A stretch of 64,000 nt of DNA from Amylostereum areolatum (GCA_012932865.1 SAXG01000001.1:1663693-1727692), one strand, 5' to 3'. Numbered from the stretch's first letter, positions 11,410 through 23,974 are shown. Program-made: numbers and translations. Notes: generated from the sequence alone by a model not told the origin.

Positions 11410-14400
11410 AACGCCCCCCAGTTGCGTCGTCTGGTGGAGGCAAAGGACTTTTGGTATCATCGTTGAATTGTTTCGCTGTATTATCATCCATGCATACCTG
11501 TGAGCAATTGTATCCCCTGTGTTTGTATCTGTCTACTGTCACCAAGAACAGGCAAACACCATCAATCACGCTCAAGGTCAAGCTGATCGGACGAGTTACC
11601 AAAAGAGAAATCGACGCAGACGCGCTGCTTGATAGCGGCGCAGAAGGAATTATCCTGAACCGAAGCTTTGTTGAACGCAAGAAGCTTACCACAAGAAGAC
11701 TAGAAAACCCGTTCCCCGTGCGTAATGTGGATGGCACCGAGAACATCATGGGCTGGGTACGCGACACAACGACCCAGCAGATCCGGATATACTCGCAAGA
11801 CTCAAAGGCATACCATGAGGAAGAAGCTGAGTTCTTCATCACCGACATCGACAATCATGACATGATCCTTGGAACAGACTGGCTCGACGAGCACAATCCC
11901 ACCATAGACTGGCAACGAGACCGTGTTGACATGCTCCGCTGCCCTCCCTCATGCACTCTGTCCAAACCTCCTGTGACAAACCTCGCAACCAAGCCACGGA
12001 AACCGTCATCGGTCCAATCACAGCGAAAGGTTGAAGCAGGTAAATCCCCGAGGACACCTCTTGTTCTAGACGATCCCTTCCCAGAGCCGACATATGTGTC
12101 CTGGACCCCAGTCCCCACCTATGTCATTCCTGCACGCAGAGTCAAAGGTGTTCGCGTTCACACGGTCCATCGCTCCCCTCTACCTGCACGGCTCTTCACT
12201 GAAGATGACGACGAGCGGCCCATGGTATTCCGAGACTGGTAGATCAATGGACTACGCCGCGCTGGAATCCTCCCTGAAACCGATGGTCCTAATCCAGATG
12301 CAGTACCCATCTGCGCGGGCTTTACAAAAGCGCAGGAGCTTGCAGAGCATTCAAAAGAGAACGCACGCCCGCAAACCTTCGAAGACTTAGTCCCCCCTCC
12401 GTACCGCGACTTCGTGTCTGTATTTGATAAGAAAACCTCCGAGCGACTTCCTGACCGACGACCATGGGACCATGCTATCGACATGAAAGATGGCTTTGAA
12501 CCCAAACCGTGCAAAATCTACCCCCTCTCACCTTCCGAGCAGATTGAACTCGACACCTTCCTCGACGACCACCTGAAGAAGGGCTATATCCGCCCATCGA
12601 AGTCACCTCAGGCGAGTCCGTTCTTCTTTGTGAAGAAAAAGGATGGAAAGCTACGCCCCGTACAGGACTATCGAGAATTAAACAAGGGCACTGTCAAGAA
12701 TGAATACCCCTTGCCACTGATCTCTGAAATCGTCGACCGTCTCAAAGGTGCAAAGATCTTCTCAAAGATGGATGTTTGCTGGGGCTACAACAACGTCCGC
12801 ATCAAGGAAGGCAACAAGTGGAAGGCTGTGTTCAAGACAAATCACGGTCTCTTTGAACCTACAGTGATGTTTTTCGGACTTATAAACTCCCCTGCGACGT
12901 TTCAGGCAATGATGAATGAACTGCTCAAGGATCTCATCGACTCGGGCAAGGTCATTATCTACATGGACGACATCTTGGTGTTCACTCGCACCATGGACGA
13001 ACACCGTGCCATAGTGCGGCAGGTTCTGCAACGTCTGCAAGACAACAACCTCTTCCTCAAACCGGAGAAATGCGTCTTGGAGCAAGACTCCGTTGAATAC
13101 CTTGGACTCATCATCTCGCACGACAAGATCGCTATGGACCCCGTGAAGGTAGCAGGTATTCAGGACTGGCCGACACCACGAACGGTCAAGGATGTGCAAT
13201 CCTTCCTCGGCTTTGGCAACTTCTACCGATGTTTCATCAAGGACTTCTCCAAGGTTGCACGACCCCTATTTGATCTGACAAAGAAGGACTGCACATGGGA
13301 CTGGTTGACGGACTGCCAAACTGCGTTTGACGCACTGAAAGCTGCGTTTACTTCCTCCCCCGTCTTGGTCATGCCTGACCCAAAGAAGCCTTACCTCGTT
13401 GAAGTCGACGCCTCGGACTTTGCTACTGGAGGTATACTCTCGCAGAAAGGCGACGACGGTCACTGGCATCCAGTGGCGTATCTGTTCAAGGCCCTATTGG
13501 AACCGGAACGGAACTACAACATCTACGACAAGGAGCTACTTGCGATCATCCGTGCGCTTGAAACCTGGAGCCACTACCTCAAAGGCGCCCCCGACACCGT
13601 CGAAATCTGGACAGATCACAAGAATCTGGAGCACTTTAAGACGGCACAGAAGCTGAGCCGCCAACAGGCACGTTGGGCTCTATTCCCCACTCGATTTGAC
13701 TTCTCGCTCGTTCACAAACCAGGAGTATCCCATTGCCCGGACCCAATGTCTCGACGACCCGATCACAAGGGTGGTGTTGGAAATGACAACAAGGAGTGTG
13801 TCTTGCTTGACCCCAAGTACTTCTAGGTACGCGCAACAAGGCCAGGAGCAGTAACCTCCCTCGGCGATGTCGAACTCCAACGACGTATCCGCGACTGCAA
13901 AACCAAGGACATCGAGGTCGTTCAAGCCCTGGACGCCATCTTACGAAATGGACCACGTACACTCGTCAAAAACCTGCAAGAGTGGAGCCACGAAGAAGGC
14001 CTGGTCCTGTTCAGAGGAAAGATATATGTCCTTGCAGACGACGAGTTGTGACGTGACATTGTCAAAATGTACCATGAATCACCCCTGGATGGACACCCTA
14101 GTCGCTTCAAGACTTACAAACTTGTGAGTCGTGAATATTGGTGGCCTGGCATGTCTGTCTTTGTCCGCGACTTCGTAGCAGGATGCGCAACCTGCTAGTT
14201 GACGAAGACACAGAGCAGCCGACCCCACGTCGACATGATCCCGAACGAAGTACCCGATCGACCATTTGGTGTCATCTCTACCGACTTCATTGTCGAGCTC
14301 CCTGACTGCGAAGGCTATAATGCCGTCAACGTCGTGGTCAATTGCCTCACCAAGATGGTGGTTACCACCCCATGTACAACGAAGATCACCAGCGATGGCA

Positions 14401-15413
14401 CGGCCGACATTCTCTTCGATAAGGTATACCAACACTACGGCTTAGCGGACAAGATCATCTCGGATCGTGGACCCCAATTTGCTGGGCAGGTAATGCGTAC
14501 ACTCAATGAGAAGCTCGGGATCAAGTCTGCCCTTAGCACAGCGTATCACCCACAGACAGACGGCCAGACCGAACACGAGAACCAGAACCTTGAGCAGTTC
14601 CTGCGAGTATTCTGCAACTACTGTCAAGACTACTGGGTGAAGTGGTTGCCCTTCTTTGAGTTTTCTCACAACTCCCGCACCCATGCAGCTACTGGAAAGG
14701 CTCCCTTTAAAGTCCTCTACGGCTTCCTCCCCAAGATGTACCCATCCGTAAACCCGTCCTCAAAGGTCCCTGCAGTTGAAGAATGCCTCCGTCAACTTGA
14801 AGAAGTCCGACAGGAGATCAAGGCCAGCCTCACCCTCGCATCCGACTTAATGAAGTACTACAATGGTGACACGATCAGCAAATCGACACTGTTCGCTGTC
14901 GGAGACAAGGTCTGGCTCGAAGGCAAAAACCTGAAGACGACGAGGCCGAAAGCTAAGCTTGCTGCCAAACGATTTGGACCCTTCGAGATCATTGACGTCA
15001 TTAGCCCAGTGAACTACCGCCTGAAGCTGCCGAAGACGTGGAGAATCCACCCAGTCTTCCATGCTTCTCTGCTCACCGCGTACAAGGAGACAACGGCACA
15101 TGGTCCAAACTATGAACAACCACCGCCTGACCTCGTTGATGACGAAGAAGAATATGATGTTGAAGACATCATCGACTCGAAGCCGACCCGCAACAAGAAA
15201 GGCATACAATACCTCGTCAAGTGGGCAGGCTATCCTGACTCCGAGAATACCTGGCTCCCTCGCTCCTCGCTCTCAAAGGTCACCAACACGATCGACGCCT
15301 TCCACAAACGCCATCCAAATGCGCCCCGCCCTGTGCGTTCCCTCGGCATCTCCTTCGATGATTTTCTCGCATCTACCCTTGCAGATGACATCGCGCTCCA
15401 GGCGAAAGCGCGT
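11406..15413 (+). pseudogene. pol of gypsy A1: protease, RT, RNase H, integrase, chromodomain
   Basis: Protease core LLDSGAEGIIL is intact. The frame stops at TAG 12240-12242 (A2 has GAG at 51148-51150) and reopens through RT ([18 protein letters not shown]) and RNase H ([22 protein letters not shown]). TAG 13824-13826 replaces the CAG at 52732-52734; TGA 14049-14051 and TAG 14196-14198 follow, the latter CAG in A2 (53104-53106). Integrase shows TDFIVELP, SDRGPQF and AYHPQTDGQTEHEN; the chromodomain is YLVKWAGYPDSENTW. Integrase and chromodomain are one open frame from 14199. Four stops make it non-functional, although each domain is well kept. Confidence 0.92.
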
Positions 15414-15429
15414 CTTAAAGGGGGAGTAA

Positions 15430-15852
15430 TGTCACGGATCACTCCATTTCTCTCTTCATTTGCAGACCTCATACACGCGACGCGTCACGGCACATGACTT
15501 TCCTTCGCATCACATGCTTCAACGATGTCATTTCCCGGACTTCCGAGCGGGGTTCCGCATCCTTATCTATGACATCATTGCTCCGGACCTTTGTCCTCCG
15601 CCCCATGACTCCTTTCTTATTGTTCCCCCCGCTCGCACCACTATCACATCGCATCACACCATCGTCCCCACTTGTATATAAGGACAGTGTTTCTCTTCCC
15701 TTTTCCCTAGACTGTCCATCTTGTCATACGGTACTGTAGCGCACGTTGCACTACCCTAGGCCTGACACTCTCGAATCCATCTGTTCTCTCTTGCTCCTCC
15801 CGTCGTCGCGACTTAGGCGGTTCCATTGGTCTCATAAACTGTGTTTCTGACA
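15430..15852 (+). repeat. 3' LTR of gypsy A1
   Basis: TGTCACGGATCACTCC to TTTCTGACA, TATATAAG at 15675-15682. Differences from the 5' LTR are mainly C/T and A/G. Confidence 0.92.
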
Positions 15853-15855
15853 CTG

Positions 15856-16311
15856 TCACTGCTTCACCGTCTTACCTTCCGGGGGAGGGGAAAGCTCATC
15901 GAGCACCGCTGCAACCTGGTCCGGCATAAGCTTGTTGAACATGTCCTGCCCAGTCCATCGCCGACCAAACTTGATAATCTCGGCAGGCAGGTAGACCTTG
16001 CCATGCCTGAAGAAGAAGGCGGTCATGGTCTGCAGAGTGGTCAGGCAATGAAACCGAGGAACCAGTGGTGAACTCGCCCCTAGAACATCATGAAACTCCT
16101 GGTTATCCTTGTACGACGGTTCATCAGCCTTCCAGTCCCAGTCGGAATATCGCACCGTCTAAAGGTCCTTGAATTTGGCCTCGACAAAGGTCTGCTTTGC
16201 GTCCCCGGTGAGTTCGGCATAATCAGGGATATGATCCTTCAGACTGATGACCTCTTTGGGTGAGAGCGTGGGCTTGTGAAAGCCGTTGTAGGTGGTGAGG
16301 GTATCCCCCAT
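15856..16311 (-). pseudogene. Unknown gene, divergent to the TET/JBP-like gene, one stop
   Basis: The ATG at 16311-16309 opens MGDTLTTYNGFHKP and runs 151 codons to a TGA at 15858-15856, interrupted by one TAG after KFKDL (probably CAG to TAG). The product contains YSDWDWKADEPSYKD, TMTAFFFRHGKVYLP, IIKFGRRWTGQDMF and a Pro-Glu end. It is compact with many aromatic residues; no membrane segment. I do not recognise the family. It is head-to-head with the dioxygenase gene across about 770 bp and could be a third gene of the same transposon. The A1 LTR lies 3 bp beyond its stop codon. Confidence 0.5.
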
Positions 16312-17083
16312 GGAGGGAGGATATGGGAGGTATGGGGGGATGGAGGGTAAGGAGAGAGAATTACCATGTCAACGGGGATGACCGGAGTGCTAAATGCAAT
16401 GCAAATCTGGTTTGCGCATGTGGTACCTCAACCCATCCTTCACCCTTTTCCTCAACCTACAACATGATCAAGGACGCCAACCAAGGATCGGACAACAGAA
16501 ATGTCAGGGGGCATGTTACAGCATCGCAATTCCCAAGATTGGAAGGCAGGAGTCAATGGCGAGAGAAATTTCCTCGTTGTTTCATAGAATTTACCCTTTC
16601 GCATGCGATGACAGCCGGCAAGGGGCATAAAAAAGGTGTGTTACACTCGCCGGTGAACACCGATCAACACCAGGAAGGTGGGCAGCGTTGCCGAGAATGA
16701 GATACTATTGTTTCCCCAACTGGATAGAAGGAAGAGATACCGGAGAGGGTGAGGTATGTGGATTAGATGGAGTGGAAAGGATGATCCTGCAGACACGTCA
16801 AGCAGAATACAGATTGCATTGCAACACTGCACTCGACTCACTGTTTCGTCCCCCTCTAGCTTCATAGATGCCCTCTGCTGCCCCCAAATTGTCTCAATTT
16901 TCTGCAGCCTCTCCTGTCCGCTATACTGGTGCATTTATAGGTTGATCTCAGCTATAGGGCTTAACACACACAAACAACAATGAACATGGGCGGTAAATGG
17001 TCCCATTCACTTGCTTCACTTCTCACTCTTCACCCCGTCCACCTTTCCACACTCGCTCTGTTTCTCTCACTGGCCGGTCACCT
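16312..17083. promoter_or_regulatory. Divergent intergenic region, putative bidirectional promoter
   Basis: No coding frame is convincing. On the plus side there is a TATA-like CATTTATAGG near 16931 followed by an A/C-rich stretch (CACACACAAACAACAATG), typical of a fungal 5' leader. A purine-rich run (GGAGGGAGGATATGGGAGG) lies just upstream of the minus-strand ATG. Confidence 0.4.
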
Positions 17084-18423
17084 ATGGTGTCAGGGAATCC
17101 CTTCAATTTTGAGCAGGCACTGGATCTCATGGATGCAGCGGCGGTGCTCATGTGTGACTGCTACAAGCTCGAGCTTGCAGCTTGTCTGGGCTCGCCGCCA
17201 CCCCCGGTTCTGCCTCCTTCACCGCTCCTCTTGCCACGCGGGGTCAGCGAGATCAGAAGGATAGCAGTGGTGATGTCGCTCACCATCCTGAATCCGAGTA
17301 AGTCCAGGGGAAACCACACCGAGCCCCATTGAAACCTCCACACTCAGTCTGGATCCCCTGGGTCATGAAGCACCACAATGACCTGCTTCATAGAGGGCAA
17401 GACGGCAGGGTGTTGGTCAAGGAGGCAGACATGAAGCTTCAGTTTCTGCCCTTCGACCCGCCTCTTGCCATCTGCGACCCCGCTGTCATCATCAACTCCA
17501 TTGACAGGCTCCTGACTTGGTATCTACCACAGATACTGTCCCCCAAGCTGCAGGTAAGTCGTCCGGGGTCGCAATCAGCCACAGTTCTCACCGGTAAGCA
17601 CACCTCGCTGACCTGAACACTCCCCGGTCTGCAGGAAGAGGTGATAGACTGGGTCGGAATCATGGATGCCGCACTGCAGGCTCCACCGATTCACACCACC
17701 TTCATTCGCAGCGACAAATGGTGGTCGGATGGCGTATGGTACAATGAGCCTTCCCCGGATGATAGGGTCAACACCAGACAAGTGGAGGTCTCGCTGGGCT
17801 GGTTCACCCAGGCTCATGAGGTGAGTGACATCTCGCCATGCCGTTCGCCAGCGAACTCATCAGCAACTGTTCGAGTTCCACAGAAGGCTCACAAGCATCT
17901 GCATATCTCGAAGTACCTACACATGCCCTGTTGCCAGGAGTTCATTAGGATGATGTCTGAGAACGGCGCAATCATTAGCGCCATACTCGCTGTCGCTCAC
18001 CCCGATATGTTCGAGGCGGGGCAGCAGGTTTTACTGAAACTCGCTGACTTCCCGGGGCACGAGGTTCTTGCCACCCAGTTCTCATTTATCACGCCGGTCA
18101 TCTCAGTGATCACGAATAAGGAGACACCCGCTCACTGTGACACCCAGAGCAGCCACTTCCCGTGGTTTGACTGCCTCGCCACCTTTGGCAGAGATGCCGA
18201 CACCACCCTTGGCCTGCCCACATTTGGTGTGTTATTCTAGTATCTCTCAGGTAGTATGGTGCTGTTCTGTGGGTCGTCGACACTGCATATGGTCTCGGTG
18301 ACCGTGAAGAATAGGGTTTGCATCGCGGGGTACATGCAGCGAAACGTACTTCACTGTCTCAGCGTGGTCTTCCCCAGGTGGAGCAGTCTATCTCAGCTGC
18401 TACCTGAGTGCTACCATTCCTAG
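17084..18423 (+). pseudogene. TET/JBP-like 2-oxoglutarate/Fe(II) dioxygenase gene beside the KDZ transposase, one premature stop
   Basis: Four exons join in phase: 17084-17297, 17348-17553, 17635-17820, 17938-18423, with GTAAGT or GTGAGT donors and CAG acceptors. The C-terminal half has the layout of the fungal TET/JBP fold: Fe-binding His-x-Asp (CAC 18133, GAC 18139) in AHCDTQ, then DCLATFGRDADTTLGLP, the small-residue turn YLSGSMVLFCG, distal His in STLHMVS (CAT 18286) and an Arg (18313) for 2-oxoglutarate in KNRVCIAGYMQRNVL. Such enzymes oxidise 5-methylcytosine; fungal homologues are known to travel with KDZ transposons. TAG at 18238-18240 breaks the domain before YLSG, one change from CAG. 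All catalytic residues remain, so decay looks recent. Assignment is by motif pattern only. Confidence 0.75.
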
Positions 18424-18626
18424 TATGGTGAGCGGTGAGTGTGGCGAGCGGGGACTTCTATAATGTAACCTTATATTATGTAACATTCTGCTACTACTGT
18501 ATATAGTATACATCTTGCTTATCTATCTTGATAATTGCATGTATTCAACTCTTTCCCATCATCCTACCCTGCATCTTTTCACTGCCTCCCTCCTCTTCTT
18601 TCATCCTCACAGATAGTTTGCACAAC

Positions 18627-19329
18627 ATGGTCAAGGGAAAAAACCACAGATATGCTCAAGGCAAATGGGTTGCAAGACGGGGAAAAAATGGACGGTACCG
18701 CACGGCGTACAAGACACATATCGGCAAAGGGCCATCTGATCCCATTCCAAGGGCTGTCCCCGCCATCGGGCTGCCCATGCCGGTGGGTCTTGCCCCCCCT
18801 GTGCTCGATGATTGGCCACCGAGTCCCCCAATGAACCTGGATTACAATCCGGATCTCGACTTCAACCCCACCCTGGATGCCCTTCTGCCGAGGAGAGTAG
18901 GGAAGGTGTGCAGCTTGCCGAGAGTGTTTGCATCGTACTAATACAGGCCCTAGACCACCGGTCAGGTTATGAATGCCTGGACCCCTCATATCTATGACTA
19001 CTCCTGCCGTATTCTGGAGCTCGAGGCTCCTATCAGGGGTCGCCGGTGTGCAAGATGCGCAAATGTCGGTGCAGAATGGTGATGCAAGGACTGTCTCTGG
19101 GGGCGAGACATGTGCGAGCTCTGCTTCGCCGATGAGCACCGGCAACTTCCGTTTCACTGAATGCAGCGGTGGAACAAGACAGGCTTCTGGGAGGACTCGT
19201 GGCTTTGAGATGCAGGGGTCTACATTAGCCTCGGACATCACAGTGATGTGTGTCCAAGCTGTGCAGCCGATGCATTTAACCCCTCACCGATCCAGGGAGG
19301 AAGTATGGCAACAACAACAGCAACAACAA

Positions 19330-19381
<52 letters not shown>

Positions 19382-22300
19382 TGAAGCACCTGCGGAATTC
19401 CTTATACCAGACCTTGAGGCAATCGTCAATCTCGCCGAGATCCAGGATCCCCGGCCAGGTGGCGTCAGCGAAGACCCTCCCACTGCTCTTGACAAAGGCA
19501 AGGGCAGAGCCCTGCTGGCGGAGGTCATCGCGGGGGTTCACCGGAAATGTTGCTGAAGTATAACGGCCAACCAGACACCCAACCTAGACTGGCCGGTCAT
19601 GGTCAGCACCCTGCACAAGCCGGTGACCACCACTAATAGGGCAGGGCGGAGACATCTAGGCACCTACATAGGAGTCAGGGTAGGTCCAGGACCATCTTGG
19701 ATTGGAACCGGGCGAGTCAGCTCTCCCCTTCTTGGTGGGCCGTCCACGTCCTCACTTGCCGAACAGGTGACGGAACAGCCCCTCGGCAAGATTTATGCCA
19801 GATTATCAACCTTCACCAATATTCCCCAGTTCACCTCGCCCAACACCGAGGCACTAGCCAACGAGGACAGCCCGTGGAACAGTCATCCCGCACTGGATAA
19901 GATGATGAAGGAAACAGAAGCGGCAGATGCAGAGCAGACCCCAAAGCATCCTCGGAGAGGCTCTGCGCTGCCAGTCGAAATCCCCGATGAGACTTGGTGT
20001 GACAGCCGCCCACGTGGACTGGATGGGATGCTCTTCCTGCTCCGACCGGACGGTCAGCCTTGGCCGTCCCCCCATGGCTCTGACATTGCACTTCCAGAGG
20101 GCGTGTACACTGCGCTGAAGACGGTGGAAGAGGTCGACAAGGAAGACGATGATTGGGACAGCGATGGCGCCGACGCCGAGCCAGTGTACTTGTACTCCGG
20201 GGAGGACAGCATTCCTCAGTGAGACAGGTACGGAAACAAGATCTTCATCCTGGTCGACAGAACAGGTATCCATCAAATTGGCGTCAGGCCATGTTAGTGT
20301 CACAGCGCGAGCCTCGTTGCCGAGCAGCTGCTCAACATGCGGATGTATCCGGCGACCCAATCGTTGCCCCGCACCACCTTTACCTTCAACTTCCTCGACA
20401 ACGCAATGCTCAAGAACCTTGAATGTAGGAGCAACTCCAATTCCATCATGCGACGGCTTCAGTGGGCAACCAACATGGCTTTCCCGGCGATGGTCAAGGT
20501 GAGTCTCAGGCTTTGCCGAGTGCATCCCGGCGTAACGACCCCTTGCTGAGCAGTCCAGGTACAAGGAGCTCCTCTGCGTGTCACAACAGTGGCAAATAAT
20601 CCAGAACGTCATCAAATTCGGCGGGGTGCACAAAGACCATTGGGAGATGCCGACCCCCAGCAAGCATGCGTGGTTCTGCGTGGCCTGCCTGCAGGTCGGG
20701 TTCAACCTCCCAGAGGGCTGGGAAGAAGATGAAGAGTAGTGAGTAGCCCCCCTCTTCCCATCTCTTGCCGCACTGACTTGGCGATCTAGTTAGAAGTACA
20801 CGAGGTGCTTTGCTTTGGATGGCAACTTTCACCTGCAGTACCTCGCGAGTAGAAGCGCCGCCAGCGACCATCCCATTCTCCCCAGGTCGGGCTTCATAGT
20901 TGACCACAGCCCCTACAGGGAGGCCCTGGATCTCGCTGTGGATATTGAAGAGGTAAGCTGCCCATACTCCCACTTGGCAACCACTCACCCTTCTCGCCGA
21001 AAAGTGGACCTGCCAGAATGTCACAACCACCAGGCATGCAACAAAGGCAACCTGGACTGGCAGAACCTCAATGTCACCGGTGTGATCACCTGCTGCTGTG
21101 CCCGGCATGGCTGCATGGTACCCAAGTGCATCGCCGTCCTGCAGAAGGGGGAAAAGTAAGCGCTGTGCACTCTGCGCTCAGCAAGATTACTCACCGAGCT
21201 CAGGCAAAAGAGCGTTGACTACATTGTCCACAACACCCTGCACCACAACCTGGATGGTATCCAGCGGGTCCTGCTCATGTACGACATCATGTGTCAGTAT
21301 GGTGTTTACCTCAAGGACAGATTTGAGGCTAGCGACTTCCTCGAGATGCCCATCTTCAAGGAGTTCCTCAAAGGTATAGGAATATAGCACGTCTTCGGCC
21401 ATGTCAATGACTGCATGGCAAAGTTCTCGCCGATGTTCATCTCTGGCATTGGCCTCATCGATGGCGAGATCCTCGAGACCCTCTAGTCTTTCATGAACTT
21501 GATTGGCACCAGCACTTGCGGCATGACCTTGGGCTCCAGAGCCGAGACCATTGATGGCCACATGGACAACTCCAACTGGAAGAAGATGGTCGGAATGGGT
21601 GAGCCCTTCCCCGCCGAGGCATCGCTTGCCGGCTCACTCGCCAAAGGCGACACCCTCTGCAGGAAATGGTGCAAGACGCTCGCCAACCTCAAGGCACGTA
21701 CTACCACCCTCTTGAAAATCTTGGAGATGGTGGCCCTATGGCAGCAAGAAGAGTGGCTGAAGGAGGCTGCAGAAGCCCAAGCCCTGAGGGACACCGAGCC
21801 CGAGAAGATGCTGATATTCGAAGTCGCACAGCAAAAAGGCTGCACAGTAAGTCAGGTGGAGACACTGACAATGCAGGAGGAGTGCAAGGGCCAGGGCATC
21901 TTGGGGAGAGGGACATGGATGGCAAAGGGGATATTGATCCAGAGCAGCATGTGAGTACACCGATTGTCCGCCGGTGGGTGACTGACTCGCCGCACATCTT
22001 AGAATCAAGCTCCAGGTTGAGATCAGGGCAATGCCCCAGAACGCTGAAGAGAGTCACGAGCTCGGCCACAAGTGTCAGCGCATCCTCAAGGAAGTCGACA
22101 ATTTCCAAGCCAAGGCCATGACCTATCTTCGCCCCCCCGCCGCCGATGATCTGTTCCTCCTCACGTCTCTCCCCAAGATCGAGCGCTTCGGCGAGGCTGA
22201 CAGTGACTGGCAGAACATTACACCACTCCTAAGTGGTGTTGGCATTCAGTCTGAGTGGATGGCCATATACCTCCCCTCTATGATGGGCTGAACCTGGCTC

Positions 22301-23169
22301 GCCAAGCCAGAGAACGGCGACCTCGTTTGTCTAGAGCAGGAGATGCATCTCGCCGTGCTCGACGAGTCCCTTCACAAAATTTGTGTCTTGCTAGGTTTGA
22401 AGGTGTGGCATTTTGAGACCCACATTCACGACATCAGGAACTCTCAGTGCCTCAAGGGCAGGGCCTGGGATGAGCTCAACGCTATCGACCGAGACATATG
22501 AGTTACCACCAGAATCTACAACACTTCCCTCGACACCCTCAACATCATTGGCTGGCCCGCCGACACCAAGCTCTTCACTCCCCTGCCAAGACCCACCGAC
22601 GAGGATGGTTCGGCAAGCAAAACCGTCACTCGCAACGACACCAGCATCATCATCATGCACCAAGCCTACCCCTCTGGTACGCCGGACCTCCCCGGACTCA
22701 CCGAGGCCCTCCATGCTCCCCAGGAGGCATCCACCTCCACATCGGTGGGGCCTACACTCTCTACAGGTACCTTTGTTTGGGGACGGTATCAGCGGCTCAC
22801 CCATGACAACCTCAAGGTCACCACCGCCATCGTTGATCCTTCCAATACCTCCAAGCGGATGCCTAAGCTTGCCTGGTTTTGGACAATCAATGTGGAGTCA
22901 GATGCCACAAAGAACCTGCAACTGCTCGACTGTGAGGATGAACCCACTCTGTGGCGATTGCCTACGCTGAATTTGGCATAGTTTACAGGGTGAACTGGCT
23001 CTCGCCGAAGATGGCATACAACAGAATAGTGGAAGAGCTCAAGATTCTCCAGTTGGAGATAGAGCTCACCGGCAGGGGGTACAAGACATTCGCCGAGAAG
23101 TGGAAGGCCAGATCAGCAGTGACAGCATTGGCCGGAAGACCGGGGACGGCATGTTTTGCTCGGCAATAA
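18627..23169 (+). pseudogene. KDZ (Kyakuja-Dileera-Zisupton) transposase with CxC2-like Cys cluster, decayed
   Basis: A spliced gene starting MVKGKNHRYAQGKW. A probable intron near 18907-18965 leads to VMNAWTPHIYDY, then a CxC2-like cluster: RCARCANVG, CKDCLWGRDMCELCFADEHRQLPFH, MQRWNKTGFW, LGHHSDVCPSC. After a low-complexity Ala/Thr tract and a variable segment (19599-20219) comes KIFILVDRTGIHQIG. The transposase core has ALDGNF (Asp 20818), CHNHQAC, CARHGC, MYDIMCQYG (Asp 21283), HVFGHVNDC and GLIDGEILETL (Glu), then LIGTSTCGM and HMDNSNWKKMV, all hallmark KDZ blocks. Stops at 19080, 19158, 19206, 19554, 20220, 20295, 21385, 21484 and others make it inactive; most fit one transition at CGA, CAG or TGG. 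Two TAGs stand exactly where this family has Trp. I did not find the element's terminal repeats. Confidence 0.85.
19308..19380 (+). repeat. CAA/CAG trinucleotide tract inside the KDZ transposase gene
   Basis: About 24 CAA/CAG units. In the frame that continues from the Cys cluster (DVCPSC) it encodes a Thr/Ala run, not poly-Gln; the poly-Gln frame is not in phase with the transposase. Confidence 0.75.
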
Positions 23170-23328
23170 GTCGCGATGTGGACAGGACTCGGCGAGCATG
23201 CCCAGGCCAAGTTTGACAAACTCCCCCCCCCTCCCCCCCGAGCCTCAGCTTCAGCCACAAAGGCAGGCTTGACCTTCTGGGTTTTTTTTACATGTATTGT
23301 TTCTCATTGAAGGTTTAGCATACAGTTT

Positions 23329-23770
23329 ACTTGGTGGGGAGTGGGCCATTGCGAGCATGGCAGCACGATTCCTCACATCTTTCTGTTCCCAAGGTCGAAT
23401 TTTTTGAACCTGGGTGTTCAAGTCTTTTGTAGGCAGAGTTCAAATTCTGGAGTGTGCCATTGCAAGCATGGCAGTACAGGTCCTCCCATTTTTAGGTCTC
23501 AAGGTCAAATCTTTTAAACCCTAGCATTCAAGTCTTTTGTAGGCAGATTTTGGATTCTTTGCCTACACAAATGTGAACACCCAGGTTCAGAGTTCAATGC
23601 TCACACCATTTGTGTTGGGGTGCAGGAGCGCGCAAGCACTCACACCATTTGTGTTGGGATGTGGGAGCGCGCAAGCGCTCACACCATTTGTGTTGGGGTG
23701 TGGGAGCGTGCAAGCACTCATGTCATTTGTGTTGGGATGTGGGAGTGCACACAGGCCTTCATTTTCTCTC
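23329..23770 (+). repeat. Dispersed repeat R1, copy 2, with a four-unit minisatellite
   Basis: Matches 2136-2545 from CTTGGTGGGGAGTGGGCC onward. The last part (about 23598-23757) is four units of a 39-bp tandem repeat (core CACACCATTTGTGTTGGG, then GGAGCGCGCAAGC). It starts about 160 bp after the end of the KDZ coding region. Confidence 0.7.
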
Positions 23771-23897
23771 ACCCCTTCTCCGTTTGTTGCGGAAGCATGT
23801 ACAAAATGTAAAAAATGTCATATTTATGCTACAGAACATATGATACAGTATCTAATACTACAGCCACAATGCAGTCATGAATAGCCCCTGCACTCAG

Positions 23898-23949
23898 GGA
23901 TTTCTTAAGAAATCATTTTACCATCCTACAAATGATGGGTAAGAAATCC
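23898..23949. repeat. Palindrome and inverted repeat
   Basis: A perfect 16-bp palindrome, GATTTCTTAAGAAATC (23899-23914). The first part also pairs with GGTAAGAAATCC (ending 23949), with CCATC/GATGG closing the stem. It may be an element end or a MITE remnant. Confidence 0.5.
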
Positions 23950-23974
23950 TTATTACACAGATATCTACGAATCA

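Larger units (their letters stand above)
8795..15852 (+). mobile_element. Full-length Ty3/gypsy chromovirus A1 (7058 bp), decayed
   Basis: Two LTRs flank ORF0, gag, and pol (protease, RT, RNase H, integrase, chromodomain). Its length agrees with the reconstructed A2 (7083 bp) and B (7091 bp). The flanking pentamers (GCCTG before 8795, CTGTC after 15852) do not match, so no target duplication is visible. The 3' LTR stops 3 bp before the stop codon of the minus-strand gene at 15856-16311. A1 carries a 37-bp deletion in gag relative to A2 (near 10759), a frameshift near 10130 and several stops in pol, so it cannot be autonomous. Confidence 0.9.

Noticed and set aside
18579..19241. 220-codon minus-strand ORF
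   Set aside because: It lies opposite the KDZ transposase N-terminus and its composition follows from the plus-strand coding; no start context or domain.
19308..19380. Poly-glutamine protein
   Set aside because: The poly-Gln reading is out of phase with the Cys cluster on its 5' side; the phase-consistent frame gives Thr/Ala.
23598..23757. CRISPR-like array
   Set aside because: Units are contiguous 39-bp tandem copies without unique spacers, and the genome is eukaryotic; it is a minisatellite.
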